39,356 nt of DNA from Hyphomicrobiales bacterium. Lineage in GTDB: Bacteria > Pseudomonadota > Alphaproteobacteria > Rhizobiales > Aestuariivirgaceae. The notes under the pieces were generated by a model. It was not told the origin of the DNA. It was given only the letters and a program-made list of their open reading frames with translations, and did no database searches. Shown here piece by piece: positions 1-8,657 of this stretch. The position numbers and the translations under genes were made by a program. The DNA is taken from NCBI GenBank assembly GCA_025359215.1, contig JANYHE010000107.1, positions 1-39,356 of the forward strand, in the 5' to 3' direction. The first letter of the stretch is position 1. Each line of letters opens with the position of its first letter.

Positions 1-1059
1 TGTGAACGGAATACGGCAAGAGGCTGAGCGATTGCGCGACGAATAAGCCAGCAATACGGGCGCTTCATAACCCGGCACCAAACGCTTGTAAGAGTTTGTT
101 GAAGGGTTGGTGAACGCGTTCAAGGCCTTGGCATGCTTGATAACGCCGCCAATGAAGTAAAGGCACATTTCCGAAAGGTCAGCATATTGATTGCCAGCCA
201 TCATCGGCTTGCCGTCTTTCCAAATGGAGAAGTGGCAATGCATACCAGAACCATTGTCGCCCATCACAGGCTTTGGCATGAAGGTTGCAGTCTTGCCATA
301 AGCGTGAGCCACGTTGTGGATCACGTACTTATAAATCTGCATGTGATCAGCAGCGATTGTCAAAGGTTGGAACTTGGTTCCAAGCTCATGCTGTGATGAA
401 GCAACTTCATGGTGATGTTTTTCAACGGCAAGGCCCATCTCGCCCATCACTGAAAGCATTTCGCCACGCATATCTTGCGCAGAGTCCATCGGATTCATTG
501 GGAAATAGCCGCCCTTGGTGCGCATGCGGTGGCCGCTATTGCCTTGCTCATAATCACGGTCAGAGTTGATTGGCAATTCAATGCCATCCAGCTTGAAGCC
601 TGTGTTGTAAGGCGAGGTGGAGAATTTCACATCGTCGAAAATGAAGAACTCAGCTTCAGGGCCAACAAAAATTGTGTCGCCCAGTTTGGTCGATTGCAGA
701 TAGGCTTCAGTGCGCTTGGCAATCATGCGCGGGTCACGGGCATAACCTTCGCCTGTGCCCGGATCGATGATATCGCAGAACACAGCCATGGTGGTTTGCG
801 CATAGAACGGGTCCATGTGAACTGAGGCTGCATCAGGCATTAAAATCATGTCGGATTCGTTGATGGCCTTCCAGCCAGCAATTGAAGAGCCGTCGAACAT
901 CAAGCCTTCTTCCCAAGCATCAGCATGCATCTGGGAAATATCCATGGTCAAATGTTGCATTTTGCCGCGCGGATCGGTGAAGCGCAGGTCTACGTATTTA
1001 ACATCCTTGTCCTTGATCATCTGCAAGGCGGCGGCGATGTGGTTATTCTCTTTAGCCAT
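1..1059 (-). CDS. glnA: Glutamine synthetase type I, 3' part outside the window
   Basis: Condenses glutamate and ammonia to glutamine using ATP, in the cytoplasm; the central step of ammonium assimilation. The visible 353 residues start at ATG 1059 and run off the left edge (family length about 470). Seen are the beta-Grasp N-terminus, the DGSSIAGW segment at residues 56-63, the PEAEFF metal-binding stretch, the KHHHEVA segment, and NGSGMHCH followed by the catalytic-barrel RLVPGYEAP region. The adenylylation tyrosine (near residue 397 in enterobacteria) would lie beyond the edge and cannot be checked. It follows glnB by 41 bp on the same strand, the usual alphaproteobacterial glnB-glnA operon, so it should share the sigma-54 type promoter upstream of glnB. 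Confidence 0.97.
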   Translation of the reverse strand, partial: MAKENNHIAAALQMIKDKDVKYVDLRFTDPRGKMQHLTMDISQMHADAWEEGLMFDGSSIAGWKAINESDMILMPDAASVHMDPFYAQTTMAVFCDIIDPGTGEGYARDPRMIAKRTEAYLQSTKLGDTIFVGPEAEFFIFDDVKFSTSPYNTGFKLDGIELPINSDRDYEQGNSGHRMRTKGGYFPMNPMDSAQDMRGEMLSVMGEMGLAVEKHHHEVASSQHELGTKFQPLTIAADHMQIYKYVIHNVAHAYGKTATFMPKPVMGDNGSGMHCHFSIWKDGKPMMAGNQYADLSEMCLYFIGGVIKHAKALNAFTNPSTNSYKRLVPGYEAPVLLAYSSRNRSASCRIPFT

Positions 1060-1100
1060 GGGTAAGTCCTCTGCTTGGCGTCTGTTTTACTTTGACTTTC

Positions 1101-1517
<417 letters not shown>

Positions 1518-1552
1518 TTAGCGACACTGCGACAAACAGCAGTTGATGGAGT

Positions 1553-1569
1553 TGATTAATTATTAATCA
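1553..1569. repeat. Perfect AT-rich 17-bp palindrome upstream of glnB
   Basis: TGATTAAT, a central T, then ATTAATCA: perfect dyad symmetry. It lies about 62 bp upstream of the sigma-54 promoter and 31 bp beyond the stop of the small secreted-protein gene. It has no GC-rich stem, so a terminator is unlikely; a protein-binding site (operator or bending site such as IHF) is possible. Function is inference. Confidence 0.35.
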
Positions 1570-1599
1570 GAAAGCCTAAAAGTTAAGCAAAACGACCAA

Positions 1600-1869
1600 T
1601 CAAGGGGTGGTAAACTCGAAAGTTGACGCTTCACCGGAATCGACGTTTAGAAAATCAACGGTAACAACTTTGTCGCCGGGCGTCACTTTTTGCACGGTCA
1701 AATCCAATTCATCGCCATCGGCATTGAAAACCGGAACAATAGCATCAACAGTGAAAACTGTGCCATCATCCACGGTCACTGCGTCGCCGGTATCAGTGTT
1801 AACGCCATCCATGGCGAAGGCCGAATGTGTCAGGCCAAAAAAAGCAATCATCACAAAAATATAGCGCAT
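1600..1869 (-). CDS. Small secreted protein of unknown function
   Basis: I do not recognise this 89-residue protein. It starts with a signal peptide: a short basic start (MRY), a hydrophobic core and a likely signal peptidase site after HSAFA, so the mature part (about 70 residues) should be periplasmic or secreted. The mature part is acidic and rich in Val, Asp and Thr, with a predicted beta-strand character and no Cys. ATG 1869 is chosen; a TTG one codon upstream (1872) is also possible. A GAGGGG Shine-Dalgarno lies 8 nt before the ATG. It precedes glnB on the same strand with about 160 bp between, but glnB has its own promoter. Confidence 0.7.
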   Translation of the reverse strand: MRYIFVMIAFFGLTHSAFAMDGVNTDTGDAVTVDDGTVFTVDAIVPVFNADGDELDLTVQKVTPGDKVVTVDFLNVDSGEASTFEFTTP

Positions 1870-2029
1870 CAATTTATCCCCTCTTCAACAGTGCATTCCT
1901 TTTCTAGAGGTTGTGTACAGTAACTCAAATGAAATTTTGCTCATTGTTGATGTTCATTTACATCGCTTGCCGAATGATTGCCTCTGCTGCAGATTGTGAT
2001 GTGAGTTTAACAAGAGGCGCGTTTTTAAG

Positions 2030-3475
2030 ATGACCATCACACTCAACAGCCGCGCTGATTTCACTTTGGAAAATTTTAAGCAGGTGGCTTGGGTGGGGGA
2101 GGCCGTCGAGCTGAGTGCAGCAGCCAAGAACACTATCGCAAATGCGCGCGATGCTTTTATGGCACTGATTGAAAGGCCCGACATCACAATCTATGGCGTC
2201 AATACGGGCTATGGCGGACGCGCCAAAATGCGGTTGGATGAGGCCGGGCGCAAAGCGCAAGCGGCTCAACCCACCCACCACCGCGCTACCTCTTGGGGCG
2301 ATGCGCTACCAGACAGGGTGACACGCGGCATTGTGTTTGCAAGGCTTGCCAATTTCATTGAAGGTCATGCGGCGGTGTCGCCGCCGATCGCGCAAGCTGT
2401 GGTGGATATGCTATCTGGCCAAGCCATGCCCTATGTTCCAGCGCGCGGGCAGGGCGGGGCTGGCGAAATTCTATCGTTGTCACATGTGTTTCTTCAGAGT
2501 GCCGCACACTGGCCGCTGGCGGAAAAAGATATGTTGGCGCTGGTCAATGGTTCACCTGCGGCCACGGCATTAATTGCCGATGCCGCCTTGTCAACGCAGG
2601 CACGATTGCTGTTGGCCGTTGAAATTTTTGCCTTGGCGGCTGAAGCCTTCAACACACCGCATGGGCATTTTGCCGAAGAACTTGAGGGCTGTTGGAACAA
2701 CCCGCATGATGCGTGGGCGCTTTCACAACTGCGCCACCTTATGCAAGGCGGAAGTGAGCCGCGTAGGCCTTATCAGGCCCCTGTGAGCATCCGCATTTTG
2801 CCACGCATTTTAGGGCAGGCGCGGCGTGCGGCGCAAACTGCCCAAGAAGTAGCTCAACAATCCTTGAGTGCCATTACCGATAATCCCGTGGTGTTTCCAC
2901 CTGGCCAGCAATTGGGAACTGAACCTGTGGTGAGCACAGGCGGTTATCATAACATGCAAGCTGCCGCCGCACTGGATGGCTTGGTATGTGCTTACACTAA
3001 TCTCGCCGTGCTGTGCGGGCGCATTGCTGCCAAACTTCAAGACTCTGCTGTGTCGCTGCTGCCGCAGCTTTTAGGTTATGAGCAAGGCCAAACTTATCTC
3101 GGCTGCATTCCCATGGCTATTGTAGGCTATGAGGAAGAGATGCGCATGCTGGCCAGCCCCACGCTGTTGCCCGGTTCAGAATCCGGTGGCTTTGGTCAAG
3201 ATGATGTGGCCTCGCCTGTTTTTCTTGCGTGGCAGAAACATGATCGCTCCAGCCTATTATTTGAACAGTGCCTTGCCAGCTTAGCGGCCGTTGCACTGCG
3301 CGCTTTGAAAGTAACGGGCCGCACCGTGCCTGTAAATTTGCAGGCTCTGGCACACGAAATTGAAACTTGTTTTCCTGACGATGTTACAGACCGCGCCATG
3401 GGATTTGACATTGCACGGCTTGCACTGGCTTTTCGCGAACGCATCTACAACGTAAAACCTGAGGGCAATGACTGA
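2030..3475 (+). CDS. HAL/PAL-family (aromatic amino acid lyase-like) protein with altered MIO triad
   Basis: A 481-residue member of the histidine/phenylalanine ammonia-lyase family by overall pattern: YGVNTGYGG (catalytic-loop Tyr55), LVNGS (Asn173), the SIR segment with Arg255, TDNPV (283-286) and GGYHN (304-308). In active family members the electrophilic MIO cofactor forms from Ala-Ser-Gly within GSVGASGDLAPLAH. Here the matching stretch is GQGGAGEILSLSH, giving Gly143-Ala144-Gly145 with no serine. The usual Tyr of the YSLRC motif is Val252, and the usual Glu of QEDHVS appears as Asp. So it is homologous but probably not a conventional ammonia-lyase; it may catalyse another reaction or act without MIO. 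No hut genes are adjacent. ATG 2030 is the only in-frame start after a stop at 1997; an AAGAGG lies 12 nt upstream. Confidence 0.8.
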   Translation: MTITLNSRADFTLENFKQVAWVGEAVELSAAAKNTIANARDAFMALIERPDITIYGVNTGYGGRAKMRLDEAGRKAQAAQPTHHRATSWGDALPDRVTRGIVFARLANFIEGHAAVSPPIAQAVVDMLSGQAMPYVPARGQGGAGEILSLSHVFLQSAAHWPLAEKDMLALVNGSPAATALIADAALSTQARLLLAVEIFALAAEAFNTPHGHFAEELEGCWNNPHDAWALSQLRHLMQGGSEPRRPYQAPVSIRILPRILGQARRAAQTAQEVAQQSLSAITDNPVVFPPGQQLGTEPVVSTGGYHNMQAAAALDGLVCAYTNLAVLCGRIAAKLQDSAVSLLPQLLGYEQGQTYLGCIPMAIVGYEEEMRMLASPTLLPGSESGGFGQDDVASPVFLAWQKHDRSSLLFEQCLASLAAVALRALKVTGRTVPVNLQALAHEIETCFPDDVTDRAMGFDIARLALAFRERIYNVKPEGND

Positions 3476-3488
3476 AAGTTGCAGCGGT

Positions 3489-4010
3489 TTATTTCCGATC
3501 CTTCAAGTGGCGCAGCAGCTCCGCCAAATCCTTAGCGCGCATTTCGTCTAGCTTTTCATGTAAGGCCATAATCTCGATTTCCGCCTTGAGATTCACTTCA
3601 TAATCATGTGCAGCGGCGAGGCGGTCTTTTACGGCTTGTCGATTTTGGCTCATCATAATAACTGGTGCTTGAATCGAAGCTAACATCGACATAAATAAAT
3701 TGAGCAAAATGTAAGGGTAGGGGTCAAAGCCCCCCACCAACATCACAGAATTTAGAAGCACCCAAGCTGCGATAAACACTGCGAAGAGAATCAGAAATGT
3801 CCATGAACCACCAAAGCTGGCTACGGTGTCGGCCAATCGATCACCAAAGGTCATCGCCTGTTCGTCATCGGTGTTGGTATCGCGCGAAATAGAAATACGT
3901 TTGGCCACGCGTTCAATCACGCGGCGCTCGCGCTCTGGAATGTCGCTAAAATCTTTTTGCAACAGGCGTTGCGCAAGAAGTGTCACCGCATCGGGAACCT
4001 GATTTTCCAT
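3489..4010 (-). CDS. DUF1003 inner-membrane protein
   Basis: A 173-residue protein matching the DUF1003 family: a charged cytoplasmic N-terminal region, FGDRLAD and FGGSW before the first membrane helix (about 71-92), the hallmark FDPYPYILLN loop, a second helix (about 99-119), then the conserved IMMSQNRQ and a basic/acidic coiled-coil tail ending in KLDEMRAKDL-like helices. Function is unknown for the family. It converges with the HAL-like gene with a 13-bp gap and is divergent from the phosphofructokinase gene, with 75 bp between. Confidence 0.88.
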   Translation of the reverse strand: MENQVPDAVTLLAQRLLQKDFSDIPERERRVIERVAKRISISRDTNTDDEQAMTFGDRLADTVASFGGSWTFLILFAVFIAAWVLLNSVMLVGGFDPYPYILLNLFMSMLASIQAPVIMMSQNRQAVKDRLAAAHDYEVNLKAEIEIMALHEKLDEMRAKDLAELLRHLKDRK

Positions 4011-4085
4011 CTTTAAAACTCCATTCTTTCAATTGTGCTCAGACTATTCTAGTACAGCGCCATCAGATTCTGAGGAGCGCTCATC

Positions 4086-5318
4086 ATGGCACAAAAGAAA
4101 CACAAAATCGCAATGTTAACCGCAGGTGGCTTGGCGCCATGCCTGTCAGCAGCCGTGGGCGGCTTGATTGCAGAATATTCCAAAAAATTACCAAAGGCCG
4201 AAATCATTGGCTATCGTAACGGCTATATGGGTTTGCTCAAAGGTTGGTCGGTCAAGGTCACACCAGCGGTACGCAAACAAGCTGATATTCTGTTGCAACA
4301 CGGCGGCTCACCCATCGGCAACAGCCGTGTGAAATTGACCAACGTGAAAGATTGCATCAAGCGTGGACTGGTGCAGGAAGGCCAAGACCCCTTGAAAGTT
4401 GCCGCTGAACAATTGGTGAAAGATGGCATCACCATTCTGCACACCATCGGCGGTGATGACACCAACACCACAGCGGCTGATCTCGCAGCTTATCTCAAAG
4501 CCAATAATTATAACCTCACAGTGGTGGGCCTGCCTAAGACAGTAGACAATGATGTGATCCCCATTCAACAGACTTTGGGTGCGGTTACTGCGGCAGAGCA
4601 AGGTGCTATATTTTTTGAAAACTGTATCAACGAACAATCCACCAATCCACGTATGTTGCTCATCCATGAAGTGATGGGCCGCAACTGTGGTTGGCTCACG
4701 GCCGCAACAGCAGAGACTTATCGCAAGCGCCTCAAGAAATTGAAGTTTGTGCCTGATTTTAATCTTTCAATGGTGCATAAAGATATTGATGCTGTTTACC
4801 TGCCAGAAATTGCCATTGATCTTGAAGCGGAAGCCCAGCGCTTGAAAAAAATTATGGACAAGAAAGATTGCGTGACGATTTTCCTCAGCGAAGGCGCCGG
4901 CATCAATGACATTGTTGCTGAAATGACTGCACGCGGCGAAGCGCCGGATCGTGACGCATTCGGCCATGTGCAAATCGACAAGATCAACCCCGGTGCGTGG
5001 TTCGCCAAACGCTTTGCCAGCATGGTGGGAGCAGAAAAAACACTCGTGCAAAAATCAGGTTATTTCGCCCGCTCATCAAAAGCCAACAAAGAAGACTTAG
5101 CTTTGATCAAGTTGATGGTGAAGGAAGCCGTGAAGAGCGCCCTTAAAGGTGTGAGCGGTGTGATCGGCCATGACGAAGGCAAAAAGAATGTCCTTCGCGC
5201 CATTGAATTTCCGCGCATCAAAGGCGGCAAGGAATTTGATGTAAAAGCCAAATGGTTTGGCGCTATGTTGAAAGACATCGGCCAGCCAAAGGGCAAGAAA
5301 GTTGACGTCAGTCACTAA
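4086..5318 (+). CDS. pfp: PPi-dependent 6-phosphofructokinase
   Basis: Interconverts fructose 6-phosphate and fructose 1,6-bisphosphate using pyrophosphate, making the step reversible and saving ATP. The phosphofructokinase fold is clear in 410 residues: TAGGLAPCL near the N-terminus (residues 12-20), GGDDTN at 122-127, PKTVDND at 150-156 and MGRN at 197-200. Asp in the second position of GGDD and Lys in PKTVDND are the residues known to mark the PPi-using class; ATP enzymes carry Gly at both places. It is probably co-transcribed with the following NAD(P)HX repair gene, whose start overlaps its 3' end. A GAGGAGC ribosome site precedes ATG 4086. Confidence 0.93.
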   Translation: MAQKKHKIAMLTAGGLAPCLSAAVGGLIAEYSKKLPKAEIIGYRNGYMGLLKGWSVKVTPAVRKQADILLQHGGSPIGNSRVKLTNVKDCIKRGLVQEGQDPLKVAAEQLVKDGITILHTIGGDDTNTTAADLAAYLKANNYNLTVVGLPKTVDNDVIPIQQTLGAVTAAEQGAIFFENCINEQSTNPRMLLIHEVMGRNCGWLTAATAETYRKRLKKLKFVPDFNLSMVHKDIDAVYLPEIAIDLEAEAQRLKKIMDKKDCVTIFLSEGAGINDIVAEMTARGEAPDRDAFGHVQIDKINPGAWFAKRFASMVGAEKTLVQKSGYFARSSKANKEDLALIKLMVKEAVKSALKGVSGVIGHDEGKKNVLRAIEFPRIKGGKEFDVKAKWFGAMLKDIGQPKGKKVDVSH

Positions 5319-6636
5319 CCACAAGAATGAAATTTTAACATCGGCGGCGATGAAAAGCGCTGATGCAATTTCTGGACTTGATGCATCCACTTTAATCGAA
5401 AATGCAGGGCGTGCCGTGGCGGAGGAGATTGTCCGCCGCTTCGGCGCGCGCAAAACTGTGGTGCTGTGTGGCCCCGGCAATAATGGCAAAGACGGCGTTG
5501 TGGCCGCGCGATATTTAAAGGCGTGGGGCTGGCCTGTTGCAATATCAGATGATGTGAGTGGTGCGGAACTCATCATTGATGCTCTTTACGGCGCAGGCCT
5601 CAACCGAGATTTTCCGCAAAGCTTGGCTGATAAAATTAATGGCGCAGGCGTTCCAATCATTTCCATTGATGTGCCTTCTGGTTTGGATGGCAACACGGGC
5701 CAGCCGCGCGGCGCATGTGTGAAAGCCGATCTCACCATCACTTTCTTTCGCAAAAAGCCAGCCCATGTTTTGCAGCCGGGCAGGGCGCTGTGTGGTGAAG
5801 TGGTGGTTTTAGATATCGGCATTCCAGATTCGGTTTTAGAAACCCTTGCGCCCAAGTTTCGAGAAAACACAAAGCTGCAGCTGCCGCGATTTGAAACGGC
5901 AGGTCATAAATTCAATCGCGGTCATGCTCTCGTCATTTCAGGTGGAAAGTTTAACACCGGGGCCTCGCGTCTTGCTGCCCGGGCCGCGCTGCAAACGGGG
6001 GCAGGGCTGGTGACGCTGGTGGGCGAGGCGGATGCGCTCAAAGTCCACGCCAATCATGTGACTGCTGTCATGCTGGCGGATTTCAAAATATTGGACGATC
6101 CGCGCATCACGGCCATTTGCATTGGGCCCGCTGCTGGTGTGAATGAGCGGACCCGCGAGCATGTTAAATCCATACTTGCTACCCAAGCTCAAGTTGTGCT
6201 GGATGCAGATGCCATAACGTCTTGCGCAAAGAAGCCGCTAGAACTGTATGATTGGATTCAGAAAAACACATCACACCAAGTGGTGATGACACCACATGAA
6301 GGCGAGTTTGCGCGTTTGTTTGGAACCTTGGAAGGTTCCAAAATTGACCGCGCGGCTAAAGCGGCCCAGCTTTCAGGGGCAATTATCATCCTCAAAGGCT
6401 CAGATACCGTCATCGCCCATCCTGATGGTCGCGCCACCGTGAACACCAATGCGCCGCCCTCATTGGCCACCGCAGGCTCTGGCGATGTGCTGGCGGGCAT
6501 TCTCACAGGCCTTCTCGCCCAAGGCATGGAGGCTTATGCGGCCGCCTGCGCCGCGGTGTGGCTGCACGGCAATGCCGCTGCTGCTTTTGGCCAAAGCCAT
6601 TTTAACGCTGAAGATTTGATCTGCAAAATCAGCTGA
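5302..6636 (+). CDS. nnrDE: Bifunctional NAD(P)HX epimerase / ADP-dependent NAD(P)HX dehydratase
   Basis: Repairs hydrated, inactive NADHX and NADPHX. The N-terminal YjeF_N (epimerase) domain has GPGNNGKDG and DVPSGLDG; the C-terminal YjeF_C (dehydratase, ribokinase-like) domain has GHKFNRGHALV, VLDADAIT, MTPHEGEF and the ATAGSGDVLAGIL catalytic Asp motif. Total 444 residues, shorter than the usual 490-510, because about 35-40 residues normally found between the first beta-alpha units and the IIDALYGAGL strand are absent. Start: TTG 5302 inside the pfp end (17-bp overlap); the next ATG (5350) would cut into the conserved ILTSAAMKSAD N-terminus, so TTG is preferred. Confidence 0.9.
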   Translation: MTSVTNHKNEILTSAAMKSADAISGLDASTLIENAGRAVAEEIVRRFGARKTVVLCGPGNNGKDGVVAARYLKAWGWPVAISDDVSGAELIIDALYGAGLNRDFPQSLADKINGAGVPIISIDVPSGLDGNTGQPRGACVKADLTITFFRKKPAHVLQPGRALCGEVVVLDIGIPDSVLETLAPKFRENTKLQLPRFETAGHKFNRGHALVISGGKFNTGASRLAARAALQTGAGLVTLVGEADALKVHANHVTAVMLADFKILDDPRITAICIGPAAGVNERTREHVKSILATQAQVVLDADAITSCAKKPLELYDWIQKNTSHQVVMTPHEGEFARLFGTLEGSKIDRAAKAAQLSGAIIILKGSDTVIAHPDGRATVNTNAPPSLATAGSGDVLAGILTGLLAQGMEAYAAACAAVWLHGNAAAAFGQSHFNAEDLICKIS

Positions 6637-6645
6637 ATTCTGCCC

Positions 6646-6674
6646 TTCCACAAGCCAAAAGCCTCTGCTATAGC
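6646..6674 (+). promoter_or_regulatory. Possible sigma-70 promoter for tRNA-Leu
   Basis: TTCCAC and TATAGC hexamers separated by 17 bp, about 44 bp upstream of the tRNA. The match is only partial (about four of six in each box), so this is a suggestion. Confidence 0.28.
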
Positions 6675-6717
6675 CCGCCCACTGAAATGCCCCGGGGCCA
6701 AAAGGCTCAAGTGCAAT

Positions 6718-6802
6718 GCGGACGTGGTGAAATTGGCAGACACGCAAGATTTAGGTTCTTGTGAGGAAACTCGTGGGGGTTCAAGTCCCTCCGCCCGCAC
6801 CA
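6718..6802 (+). tRNA. tRNA-Leu (anticodon UAG)
   Basis: An 85-nt class II tRNA with encoded CCA. The anticodon stem CAAGA/TCTTG closes the loop TTTAGGT, so the anticodon is TAG (UAG), reading CUN leucine codons. The variable arm (TGAG, GAAA, CTCG-like) is short, and the T-loop TTCAAGT sits on a GC-rich stem. The acceptor stem GCGGACG/CGCCCGC has one A-C mismatch (position 5 with 68), where related tRNAs have A-T. It lies directly upstream of tig, as in many Rhizobiales. Confidence 0.95.
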
Positions 6803-6860
6803 AGTTTTAATGCGCTGGTCTTTCCCGGAATGGCCCCAACTGAAAGTAGAGATTGAGATT

Positions 6861-8228
6861 ATGCAAGTTACAGAAACAGTAAATTCCGGTTTGAAGCGTG
6901 AGTTTAACGTGGTCGTAGGCCAAGCCGAACTCGCCAAGGACATGGACGCCAAATTGAAGGACATGGCAGGCAAGGCCCAGATTAAGGGTTTCCGTCCTGG
7001 CAAAGTTCCGGTGGCGCATTTGAAGAATATGTACGGCAAATCGATGATGGCCGAAGTGATTCAAACGACAGTTGATGCCCAAGCCAAACAAGTGTTTGCT
7101 GATCGCAAGTTGAAGCCAGCCTATCAACCAGAAGTGAATTTCCCAGAAGATGAAGCCATCGTGAATGCAGTGATGGATGGCAAAGCCGACCTTTCATTCA
7201 CGCTGCGCGCTGAAGTGATTCCTGAATTCGAAGTGAAAGATTTCTCTGGCATTGAACTGAGCAAGCATGTTGTGGCTCACTCTGATGCCCACATCGATGA
7301 AGCTTTAAACCGCTTGGCAGATCAATATAAATCCTTCGAAGCCAAAGCTGAAGGTGCAGCCGCTGCAACAGGCGACAAAGTAAATATCAACTTTGTAGGC
7401 TCCATTGATGGCGTAGAATTTGCTGGTGGCAAGGGCGACGACATTCCGCTGGAAATTGGTTCAAACCAATTCATCCCCGGTTTTGAAGAACAATTGATCG
7501 GTGCCAAAGTGGGTGACGAGCGCACTTTGAAAGTGACCTTCCCTGAAAATTACGGTTCCAAAGAACTGGCAGGAAAAGCTGCAGAGTTTGCTGTGAAAGT
7601 AAACGGCATTGAAGCGCCCGGCGAAAACAAAATCGACGAAGATTTCGCCAAGCGTTTGGGCTTTGAAGATTTGGCCAAGTTGAAAGACATGGTAAAATCG
7701 GGCCTCGACCGTGAATTCAGCCAAATGACTGCCATGAAGTTAAAGCGCGATGTGCTGGATGCCATGGACAAGCAATATACATTCGAACTGCCAGAAAAAT
7801 TAGTTGAAGCCGAATTCAACAACATTTGGGCGGCACTCAATGGCGAAATGCAAAAAGCCGGCAAAAGCTTTGCCGATGAAGGCACCACTGAAGAAGCAGC
7901 CCGCATTGAATATCGTGCGATTTCTGAACGCCGCGTGCGCTTAGGTCTCGTGCTCGGCACCATCGGTGAAAAGGAAGGCGTGCAAGTTGGCGATCAAGAA
8001 TTGCAGCAAGCCCTCATCGGCCGCGCCCGCCAATTCCCCGGCCAAGAAAAGCAGGTTTTTGATTATTACCGCAAAAACGGCAACGCATTAATGGAATTGC
8101 GCGGCCCGTTGTTTGAGCAAAAAGTGGTCGACGTGATCGTAGGCAAAGCTAAGGTTTCGGATAAGTCAGTCACCCGCGAAGAACTGAAAGCGCTGGTTGA
8201 AGACGAAGAAGAAGGCACCGCAGCGTAA
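6861..8228 (+). CDS. tig: Trigger factor, ribosome-associated chaperone and prolyl isomerase
   Basis: Binds ribosomal protein L23 at the exit tunnel and shields nascent chains. The 455-residue protein has the N-terminal ribosome-binding domain with the signature GFRPGKVP (residues 43-50), an FKBP-type prolyl isomerase domain starting at GDKVNINFVG and including IPGFEEQLIG, and the helical C-terminal substrate arms ending in an acidic tail. ATG 6861 is chosen because it aligns with the family N-terminus (MQVTET) and follows a purine-rich GTAGAG/GAG stretch; an upstream ATG at 6810 would add 17 unrelated residues right after the tRNA. A strong terminator follows. Confidence 0.97.
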   Translation: MQVTETVNSGLKREFNVVVGQAELAKDMDAKLKDMAGKAQIKGFRPGKVPVAHLKNMYGKSMMAEVIQTTVDAQAKQVFADRKLKPAYQPEVNFPEDEAIVNAVMDGKADLSFTLRAEVIPEFEVKDFSGIELSKHVVAHSDAHIDEALNRLADQYKSFEAKAEGAAAATGDKVNINFVGSIDGVEFAGGKGDDIPLEIGSNQFIPGFEEQLIGAKVGDERTLKVTFPENYGSKELAGKAAEFAVKVNGIEAPGENKIDEDFAKRLGFEDLAKLKDMVKSGLDREFSQMTAMKLKRDVLDAMDKQYTFELPEKLVEAEFNNIWAALNGEMQKAGKSFADEGTTEEAARIEYRAISERRVRLGLVLGTIGEKEGVQVGDQELQQALIGRARQFPGQEKQVFDYYRKNGNALMELRGPLFEQKVVDVIVGKAKVSDKSVTREELKALVEDEEEGTAA

Positions 8229-8250
8229 TTTTTTCGAAGCGCAAATTTTG

Positions 8251-8283
8251 AAACCTCGCTGGGTGACTTGCGAGGTTTTTTTA
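8251..8283 (+). terminator. Rho-independent terminator of tig
   Basis: A perfect 9-bp stem AAACCTCGC / GCGAGGTTT with a 10-nt loop, running straight into a T-tract, 22 bp after the tig stop codon. Confidence 0.88.
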
Positions 8284-8369
8284 TTGAAGCCAAGAGCCTA
8301 GAGCCAATGCCTTTGCAATCAACACATCAACAACTCTGCCGTCCCTACTAAACACAAAGGCCTATGACA

Positions 8370-8657
8370 CTATCTCGAAACCGCCTTATGCAAAATTGAA
8401 CCAATCAAAGTTTGATAAGGCATCCCCTCGCGCATGGCTTTAGCTTTGAGGCGCAGTAAATCTGTCTTCGGCAAACGTATTGAAATCTTCGTGCGTTCTT
8501 CATTTATTGTGGCGCGTGCAGCAACTTGCCACTCAAGCAAGCGTTCAGGCGTTAGTAAGCTCGGACCTGGCACATAGTCATCACGCTCAATAATATTATA
8601 GAGCTCTTCTTCATCGGAATCGATGAATGAGCCAATCGTAGGAGTTTTATTTTTCAT
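8370..8657 (-). CDS. CopG/BrnA-like antitoxin
   Basis: A 95-residue protein whose C-terminal half reads KISIRLPKTDLLRLKAKA followed by GMPYQTLIGSILHK, the pattern of the CopG/ribbon-helix-helix antitoxins paired with DUF4258/BrnT-like toxins. The N-terminal half is acidic (SDEEEL) and probably wraps the toxin. It is the second gene of the pair, overlapping the toxin-like gene by 11 bp, so the two are translationally coupled. Role inferred: it binds and neutralises the toxin and represses the shared promoter. Confidence 0.8.
   Translation of the reverse strand: MKNKTPTIGSFIDSDEEELYNIIERDDYVPGPSLLTPERLLEWQVAARATINEERTKISIRLPKTDLLRLKAKAMREGMPYQTLIGSILHKAVSR

Noticed and set aside
2030-3475. Calling the HAL-family gene hutH
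   Set aside because: The MIO triad and other key residues differ and no hutU, hutI or hutG genes are near, so histidine ammonia-lyase is not supported.
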